Positions 26,486 to 34,400 of a DNA stretch of 36,282 nucleotides are shown here, in pieces. The translations under genes and the position numbers were made by a program. The DNA is taken from NCBI GenBank assembly GCA_017454485.1, contig JAFTCX010000014.1, forward strand, positions 1-36,282, written 5' to 3'. This DNA comes from Clostridia bacterium. GTDB lineage: Bacteria; Bacillota; Clostridia; Oscillospirales; Acutalibacteraceae. Below the pieces are notes generated by a model. The model worked only from the letters and a program-made list of their open reading frames with translations. It did no database searches and was not told the origin of the DNA. Each line of letters opens with the position of its first letter. Within the stretch, counting starts at the first letter, position 1.

Positions 26486-26542
26486 TGATTTCTCCTCGGA
26501 TCATTTCGTTCGGCACAAAACGCAAACGCGATTGTCTCCGGT

Positions 26543-26839
26543 TTACTCCAAATTGAACACTTCAACCAGATTGGTCATTTCAAACAGATCCATTGCTTCT
26601 TCATTGGCGTTTCTGAGCACCATTCTTCCCTGCTTATGCATCACCTTATGCGCCGAAATCAGCACACGGATGCCCGCCGATGAGATGTAGTCGACGTCTG
26701 CAATATCAACCACAAGCAGCTCGTTTTCTGCAACACTGCATTTCAGCTCCGCTTCCAACTGCGGCGCAGTTTTAATATCGAGCCTTCCGCTGAGGATCAG
26801 CGTCAGTTCCCGTCCGTTTTGCTTTTTTTCAATCGTCAT
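26543..26839 (-). CDS. STAS-domain anti-sigma factor antagonist
   Basis: 98 residues covering a whole STAS domain (SpoIIAA/RsbV type). DYISSAGIRVLISAHKVM holds the phosphorylatable Ser and the helix that contacts the kinase; GRLDIKTAPQLEAEL is the first strand-helix unit. Unphosphorylated it would bind the RsbW-like kinase and free its target. GGAGGG lies 6 nt before the ATG. It follows the subtilase gene by 24 nt and precedes the kinase gene by 57 nt. Confidence 0.9.
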   Translation of the reverse strand: MTIEKKQNGRELTLILSGRLDIKTAPQLEAELKCSVAENELLVVDIADVDYISSAGIRVLISAHKVMHKQGRMVLRNANEEAMDLFEMTNLVEVFNLE

Positions 26840-26863
26840 ATTTGCCCTCCGTTCTGATCGGTT

Positions 26864-28225
26864 TCAAGCGATCAGTGATGTAAATAATGCGCGTATGCGC
26901 GCAAGGATGCTGTTCAGCCACTGCAGCAGGAACTGAAACGGGCCCGTCTTCGCAGGCTCCGTCTCCCCTGCATTGTTAGAATCCTGAGGCGCTGCCTCCT
27001 GCAGATTGTCCTGTGTATGGTCTTGCGGATCGTCCTGCGAATCTGTTTGATGCGAATCTGCTTGCTGCGAATCGGCGTGTGTACCGCCGGTTTGCGTTAC
27101 GGCAGCAAAAACATCCAGTACTGCTCCGTTTTTCACATAAGGCTCCAGCGTTTCGATTTGCTTGGCATTGGTCAAAACTGTGTTCTTTGTCTGCATAAGC
27201 GTATTGTCCGTCAGACAGGAATGGACAAGTGCCAAAGACGCCGCAACAAACGGCACGGCCATAGACGTGCCGGTCATGTACTCATAGCCGCTCTTACTTG
27301 TACTCGTGCTGTAAATCTGTGTACCCGGAGCTGCAATGTCCACAAGATTGGCACTGTAGTTCGAACTGTAATGCAGCGTTCCGTCACACTGCAGGTTGCC
27401 GACGACGACCACATTATCCAAGCCAAAGCACGCCGGAAAGCGGTAGGATTCGTCAAGGTTGACTCCCTTGCTCTCTCCGTTGCAGGCAGGTACTACAAAC
27501 AGCATATTCGCGTTTGCCATCGCATCATACAGTTCACGGTTATACTTTTTGACGCCGAGGCTCATGCTGCAAATATCCGCCCCGTTTGCTTCGGCATATT
27601 GAATGCCCTTGATGAAATCGGCGATGGTGCCGCCGCCGTTGTTGCCGCCAACGACTTTGATCGGCATGATTCTGACTGATGAAACGCCGCCCGCGACGCC
27701 CACGATCTCATTCGGATTGTTTGCGCACATCAAACCGGCGCAGTGCGTGCCGTGCGCGTCCTCGGAATAGCTTCGAGCATTATACAGAACATTGTTGTCG
27801 TTGTAAAAGTTCCAGCCATGGACATCGTCAACAAAACCGTTCTCGTCATTGTCAATGCCGTCGTCGGGAATCTCGTCTTCATTTGTCCAAATCGCCTGTG
27901 CAAAATCTGGGTGATCGATCTTTACGCCGGTGTCAAGCACCGCAACCGTCACGGTGCGTTCATACGTGATCGGCTCGCTGCGCAGCGGCAGAATGTTGAT
28001 ATCCACACCGGCGATCGACGTCACAAAGCCGATTTCGCCGAAGGCCGAGCCGATGTTGTCTTCATAATAAAAACTTCCGTCATTGAAAAATGCCCAATCC
28101 TTTTTCACCGGCTCATCGGCGGCGTATACCGTCAAAGAAGCAAAGCCGAGCGAAAGCAGCAAAACGGGAAGCAGCCCGATCGCAAGCGCAGATCGGGCTT
28201 TTTTCTTGAAGTGCAAGCGTTTCAT
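26864..28225 (-). CDS. Secreted subtilisin-like serine protease (S8)
   Basis: 453 residues. A Sec signal ends near residue 36 (TVYAAD) and a short 55-residue pro-region follows. The catalytic triad is complete: Asp98 (AVLDTGVKIDHPDF), His158 (DAHGTHCAGL) and Ser321 (TGTSMAVPFVA), with oxyanion Asn249. A Gln/Asp/Thr-rich linker (about 385-425) leads to an amphipathic tail (LQWLNSILARIRALFTSLIA), with no LPXTG. The ATG directly follows the TAA of the Gly-Gly peptide gene and has no clear ribosome site, so translation is probably coupled to the peptide. It could mature the peptide after export or process the giant surface protein; the substrate is unknown. Confidence 0.92.
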   Translation of the reverse strand: MKRLHFKKKARSALAIGLLPVLLLSLGFASLTVYAADEPVKKDWAFFNDGSFYYEDNIGSAFGEIGFVTSIAGVDINILPLRSEPITYERTVTVAVLDTGVKIDHPDFAQAIWTNEDEIPDDGIDNDENGFVDDVHGWNFYNDNNVLYNARSYSEDAHGTHCAGLMCANNPNEIVGVAGGVSSVRIMPIKVVGGNNGGGTIADFIKGIQYAEANGADICSMSLGVKKYNRELYDAMANANMLFVVPACNGESKGVNLDESYRFPACFGLDNVVVVGNLQCDGTLHYSSNYSANLVDIAAPGTQIYSTSTSKSGYEYMTGTSMAVPFVAASLALVHSCLTDNTLMQTKNTVLTNAKQIETLEPYVKNGAVLDVFAAVTQTGGTHADSQQADSHQTDSQDDPQDHTQDNLQEAAPQDSNNAGETEPAKTGPFQFLLQWLNSILARIRALFTSLIA

Positions 28226-28378
28226 TTACACTTTATCTTTGATTTTATCATCAATCGGCTGTTCGGGAACGCGCTCATACTGTGCAAACGGGTTTGCGCC
28301 GCCGGAGACCTGATCCAACTCATCGAGATCAAGCTTCTTTTTTTCTTCCGGGATAACAGTTTCTTTTTTGTCGTTCAT
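28226..28378 (-). CDS. Double-glycine leader peptide, likely exporter substrate
   Basis: 50 residues from the ATG at 28378, behind GAAAGGAAAG; an in-frame ATG at 28411 lies upstream but has no ribosome site. The leader is hydrophilic and ends LDLDELDQVSGG, the classic L-x-x-[DE]-L-x-x-[IV]-x-GG pattern cut by C39 peptidases. Cleavage after Gly27 would release a 23-residue core starting ANPFAQYERVPEQP and ending in a charged DKIKDKV. The core has no Cys, Ser or Thr, so lanthionine or thiazole chemistry is not possible, and no modifying enzyme is nearby. It lacks the hydrophobic stretch of pore-forming bacteriocins and could be a signal peptide. The C39 exporter is encoded in the same cluster. 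Confidence 0.75.
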   Translation of the reverse strand: MNDKKETVIPEEKKKLDLDELDQVSGGANPFAQYERVPEQPIDDKIKDKV

Positions 28379-28413
28379 GGTTCTTTCCTTTCTGCCCGAA
28401 CGGGCGGTCATGC

Positions 28414-28441
28414 CCTGCGTCCCCGGGAATAGGGACGCAGG
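28414..28441 (-). other. Perfect 10-bp hairpin between the giant gene and the peptide gene
   Basis: CCTGCGTCCC (28414-28423) pairs with GGGACGCAGG (28432-28441), 8-nt loop. There is no T-run on either strand, so it is not a standard terminator. It could protect or separate the downstream peptide-exporter mRNA from the giant-protein message. A second small stem (GCCCG/CGGGC, 28394-28405) follows before the peptide ribosome site. No convincing promoter is seen in 28442-28496. Confidence 0.5.
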
Positions 28442-28496
28442 ATCGATTTTACGTTGATCTTGACGATACAGTCTGCTCTTTGAACTGCATCATCAA

Positions 28497-31400
28497 TTAC
28501 TTCTTGAACGGATTCTTAAGAGCGACCGCAGTCTTGATGGAGTTGAATGTTTTCTGCACAAAGTGAACGACCGTGTGAAGTACCTTCACAAGGAAGCGAA
28601 CGAGGAAGAACGAGTGATTCTCGTTTTTCTCGTACCAATCACACAGACTGCAGCGGAACTCGTTTGCTTCTGCAGAATCATCAGTCGACTTGCTCGTGCC
28701 CTTGACAGATACCGTGATCGCAGTCGCGGCACTGTACGGATACGCATACGCCGTTACGGTGGTTTCGCCGCCGCCGACCGCCACGAGCTTGCCGTCTTCA
28801 ATCGTAACAACGCTGTTGTCGGAAGAAACGAACATCGGGCTGACGTCGTTAAGGAAGTCGGATGTCGCGTAGTCGAGCGCAACGTCAAGCACATCGCCTT
28901 CTGTCATTGCCACATTTTTGCCGTCGTTGATTGTCAGACCTGCCGGCTGCTGCATAAACACGGAGTCGCTTTCGGAGGCATAGGTTTTCTCATTGTCAAC
29001 AATTCTGGTCAGCACGTCAATGAAGCCGTACTTCTCAAACGCCGTTGCCGGCACGTTCAGTTGAATTGTGAAGTTCGCGCTCTCGCCGGGTTCCAGACTG
29101 AGCATTTCGAAGCCGAGAATCGGATCGTCAATGCCGTAGTTCGCTGCGGAGAGATACGGGCCGTTGAATGCAAGCTCCAGCTTGTCGCCGTCTTTGGACT
29201 TCACGTTGCCGGTGTTGGTAAGGATAACATCGGTGTAGAACGCGCCGTCCATGCCCTGATAGCTGTCGTTGGCGTCGATTCGGTAATCCGGTGCGGAGAT
29301 AAAGGTTTCGCCGTCCTTGGTGTTGACGCCCTGAACATCGTTTTCCTTCACGGAAACATAGATGCTGCTGCCGACAGTGTAGGCATTCGCCTTGAACGTG
29401 AATCTGTACTGCGCAGTCTGCGTCGGGATCAGGCTCTCAACGTGATTATAGGTTTCCAGCAGCTTGGTGGAACCGTTGGCCGCTTTTCTGTAGATGCTCG
29501 CGGTGAAGCCGTTCTTCGTTGCAGTCAGACCGGTGTTTTCAAACGTGACGGTCACGTCCACATCCTGTCCTTCAACCGGCGTCAGATCGGAGTATTCGAT
29601 CTTTGTCGCTTCCACAGAGCAATACGGCTCAAACACGCTCGAGCAAAGCTGCAGATCGTTGGTCGTCATCGTTTCGGTATCCATGTCGAATTTGTTGAAC
29701 ACCATGACCATCTGGCCGTCATCCGCGATCGCAAGCGCGGGCTCGTCGCAGAACATGCCGAAGTCGGTAAGCTGATTCGCGTCGGACCACGTCTTGTTTG
29801 TATCATCCTCGCCGTCGCCGTTCAAGTCCTGAATCTCGCTTTCGATCATTGCCGCCGCAAAGATCTCCTGATTCGGGTCGCTCGTGCCGTCGGAGGTGTT
29901 TTGCACCCAGATGACATACAGGTTGTCATCGTTGTCCACGGCCACCTGATAGTCGCTGTAAGACGCATGGGTGTTTTCCGCCTTCATGTAGGTCGTGACC
30001 TGGTTGATGCGGAACATGTAGCTCGCCTTTGCCTGTTCTTCCGGCGTCAGCGCGTCGAATTCGTCATCCGTCATGCCGCTGTCCGGCTCTTCTTCGTCGA
30101 ACTTCTCAATAGCGGAATCCAGAATCTGGCCGTTCTCATCCACGCCGTACTTCACAAGGCTTGTCACGTCGATGTACTTGAGTAAGTTGTCGCTCATCCA
30201 GAACAAATAGGTCGTGCCGTCTTCGTCGCTGCCGTTGCGCACAAGCTGCGGCATGGCGTCAGCCAGTGCATCATCCGTGATACGGATGGGCACATAAGTC
30301 GAACGGGTCTCGAAGTCATAAAGCTGCAGGAACAGGTCGCGATCCTCGTCGGTGTCCGCGTTCATATCCTTGTCGATCGTGTAAGCAAACACGCCGATGC
30401 CGTTGTAGCCGATGGCATGGAAGTCCGCGATCAGCGGGTCTTCCCTGTTGATGTCTTCGTCCTTGATCGGCGAAGAGAGCAACCGCTGGCCGCCCAAGGC
30501 TGCAAGCTGCGCCGCATACGCTTCGTCGCTGACGGAATCGGGCTTTTCATTTGGCGCATATTCCGTTGTCAGCCAGCCCTTGCCGTTTTCATACACACGG
30601 TAGGCAATGACGGAATAGGTGTTGCCGGAAGCGTTCATCGGGTTGGCAAGATCGACCGCTTCGGCAGTCGTTTCGGTATCCTCCGCCGACTTGATGAAGT
30701 AGACGTTGTAATCGCCGCTGGCGCTGTCATAGACCGCATAGGGCAGCGCGTCATAGTAATCATCGTTCGTCAACTGCACGATCGCGTTTTGATCGATGGC
30801 GCTTCCCGCCGCAAGATCGGCCTTGGCAACGGTCAGGCAGAAGACCTCCTGCGCTTTCAGGTAGTTCGCTTCATAGTTTTCATCCGACAGTCTGCCTCTT
30901 TCGCGCGCGGGATCGCTGGAGATCCAGGTGATGATCACATTGTCACCCGCATCGGCAACGCTCGGCTGGAAGTCGGCGGTGTTGTCCGTCTGGATGATGA
31001 CCGGGTCGCTGTAAACGCCGTCTTTGAAGACGGAGTAGCTCAGCGCGGTGCGCTCGGAGTCGCTGCGGTGTTTGTCGTCCTGCAGGAAGAGCATCAGCGT
31101 GCCGTGCTCGCCCATTTCGATGAGTGTTGCATCCGGGCGGTCATAGCCGTCGGAAAGCAGGGTAGCGGTGTTCTTCAGCTTGTAGGTCGCCATTGTGTTC
31201 ACTTCGTCCGGCGCATAGGATTTCACCTTGCCGGTCCACTTCGACGGCGTATTGTCGCGTGCTTTCAGCTCGTAGTTGATCGCCGTCGGCTCTTCGATAC
31301 GCAGCAGTTCTTCAAGATCGTCAACCTCGTCGTTCTTTGCGGGCGCTTTCTTGCCGGTGTTGCGTTCCGTGCCCTTCAGAAGATCCTTCAGTTGTGTCTC

Positions 31401-34400
31401 ATTCTTATCCTTCAGTTCGGCATACTGCTTGAGGAGCTTGTAATCGAAGCGCGCAAGCTCGAAGGTGAACGGGATCGTGAACAGCAGCAGGTCGATCCAA
31501 ATGCCTGCGCTGACACCCGCCGAGAAACCATAGGGATCAAAGTAGCTGTTGTAATAGGAGAGCATCGGCTCCATGATGAACTCAAAGTCAAACTGTACGC
31601 CGCCGCGCACGCCGAGCGTGCCGCAGATGCCGACGCCGCAGTAAACCTGAACGGTTGCGGCAATGGCGCTTGAAAGGTCAAAATGCAGCGTCGTGGTGAG
31701 GTCGTGCGTGGTGGTCAAGAACGTATCGTAGTCCGGGCCGAGGTTATCGGCAGTCGTGACTTCGTCCTTGGTGGAAACGCTGGTTGAAGCGCCGATGTTG
31801 GCGGAAACCGTCAGTTCACCCGAAACGCCGAAGTAGCACGGGATGAAGACCACGGGCAGCAGCGAATACCAGGCAAGGGAGAAATTCCCCTTGAGGCCAA
31901 TCATGATACCACCGCCGTTGCAAATGAATTTTTGGGTGGTTTCTGTGCTTCCTTTCTGCCGAACCGTCTTCATTGCAAAGTCGAGATAGAAGCCAACGCA
32001 GGGCATGAGACCCCATTTCGACGAACCCATCGAAGCCGTTCGTTTTGCGGCGCTCTTGTAGCCGTTGTATTTGGCGTCGTTGCGGCGCGTCATGATGCTG
32101 TTTGCAGCCGTTCTGAACGAGCCCTTGAGGTTGCCGATTTTTTTCAGGAAGTTGCCGTAATTCACGCCGTCGTCGGCAAGATCTTCGTTGTCGGAGCCGA
32201 TGGAGGTTGCGTCAAAGAACAAGTCCATACCGGCGGAGATGCGCGTGCCGACAACGTTTTTATGGTCGTCATAAAGCTGTGAAATCTTCAAACTGACCGG
32301 GCCGAAATTCATGTTCGCGTTGAAATTGCCGACCAGCGGCAGACCGGAAAGGCCCTCGAGCGCCGCAACGTCCAGCGTATGCACCGGCGGATCGGAAAGT
32401 CTGCCTTCAATCGCAAGCGTATAACCTGTGTTCACGGGCGCATACGGAGTTTGCTCGAGCGCTTCTTTTTGTTCCGCCGTCAAGGTTACAACCGTTTTTC
32501 CGTCCTGAAGCGTCTGCGTGTCGGAAAGCCTGCTCTCATTGGTAACAACCTGAACATAAATCAAGTCGCCTTGATCGTATTCGTTGATTTCGCTGCCGTC
32601 GCTCATGAACGTTTTGGTCATGGTGTAATCATTGCCCGAAATGCCGGACTTTACGCCCGGAATAACGGTCTTTTCCTCAAAGGTTTTGGCGTCCAGAATC
32701 AGGAAATTGACTTTCTTGATCCCATAGGTTGCACCGGACGGAAGATTCACACCGACTTTAATGGTCGTTGGCAAATCGTTCATCATGACGTTTTTGGAAA
32801 CGGCGGTTCCGTTCGTTGTCTCAATCCCTGTGATCTGCGGGCCTGCGGCGCTGTTCACATTGATTTTCATGACGCCTTGATCTGTGATGATGGCGTTCAC
32901 AACAGACGTGCCGTTGCTGACCTTCGCGGTTGTGCCCGAAAGGTTGATCGCAATGTCTTCGTTTTGCGAAACATTCCCGCCGGCAATCGTCAATCTGGTG
33001 TTGAGCTGCGGGTTGCTGCCGAAGGTCACGGTTTTGCCTGCCACGGTGACAGATTCCACCGGACGGAAGGCCGGAGTCTGCACAACGCCTGTTTCGTCGG
33101 GCGCGGCAAACAGTCCGGAAAGAGTCAGATAGCCGTCTTTCGCGGGAAGCACCGGATTTCCGGTCTGTTTGCTGTTGAGCAACCAGTTGTCATAATACAG
33201 CTTTGCCTTAACCGAAACATATTTGCTGGTGGATTCTTTTCCGGCATAAAGATAGAGCACATTCAAAACGCGCTTTTCTTTCGCCTCATAGTCAAACAGG
33301 TTCGTCTGGTAATAGTTTGCGTCGTTCGTTTCCTTCCAAACGGGCTGATAACCGGCTTTCGGCGTCACGGCAAACTGGAATTTCTGCCCCGCGGCAAGAT
33401 TAACATCCTTGCCGTTTGACTTATATTTCGTGCCGACCACAGTGATCAGATAATAATCGCCCGAACGTTCCGCCGCGTTGATGTTCGCGTCAGTCAGGAT
33501 ACCTGTATGTTCAAACTTTGCCAGATCGTCCTTGTGAATCTTGACGCGGATGATGTTGTTGTTCTCCGAATACAGCGGCGTCAGATAGATTCTATCAATG
33601 GTGGTGCTCAAATACAGCGAGCAGGTTCCGTTGCGGAGCACCCGCTCATCCGTCACGTTTTTACCGAGGTTCTTGTCGTAATATTCAATGCGCACCTTGC
33701 TCGGAATATAATCACTTGCCGTCGAATTGATCGACAGCGTCAGCGTGTCGCCGCAATGATAAGTCAGCTCTTTGTTGGAAGCATTCGACGGTGTGCCGAC
33801 ATTGATTGCGCTGCCGTTGATGCAAAGCGTGCCGGTGAAGGTATTGGTGTCTGCGTTGGCTGTGATCGTGTTCGGCTTGACCGTTACTTTTGTATTGATC
33901 GTGCTGAAAATGGGCTGCAGCTTCACATCGCCGTAGAGTCTGCCGTTGCCGCGGTCAAGGAAATCCACATAGTTGTGATATTGGCTGATGAAATAGTTGT
34001 TGACCGTCAGCGTGATCGTGCTCGAACCGTTTGAGCTGTAATCATAGCCTCCGTCTGCGGCGATGACCGCGCTTTGACCTTTGCTGTTCACGATCTTAAG
34101 GCCCGTGAGGTTAACACCCTCTGTGCCTGTGCTTCTGATCACAATCTTATCGCCTCTGTAAACAATGCGATATCTGTCGTTGCCGGAATCGACGATCTCG
34201 GCGCCCGGCGTCACCGATCTCGTGTTGCTGCCGTTGCCGGTTAAAAACTTCACCGAGTCCGCGGTTTTCAGGCTGATTTTGAACGGGCGCAGGATCGGTG
34301 TCAGCTCACCGACATCCATACGCAGCTTTTTACCGCTGTCTTTATAATTCCATACGTCAAAATATATTCTTTGAGCTTCAATCTGTCCGAAGTTCGCTTC

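Noticed and set aside
28226-28378. Lanthipeptide or other modified-peptide precursor
   Set aside because: The core has no Cys, Ser or Thr and no LanM, LanB, radical SAM or YcaO gene is in the window.
28379-28411. Upstream ATG giving a 61-residue form of the Gly-Gly peptide
   Set aside because: It sits in hairpin sequence without a ribosome site; the inner ATG at 28378 follows GAAAGGAAAG.
28563-30185. 540-codon plus-strand frame, and similar ones up to 36008
   Set aside because: These lie antisense to the giant secreted protein, lack ribosome sites and give no recognisable product.
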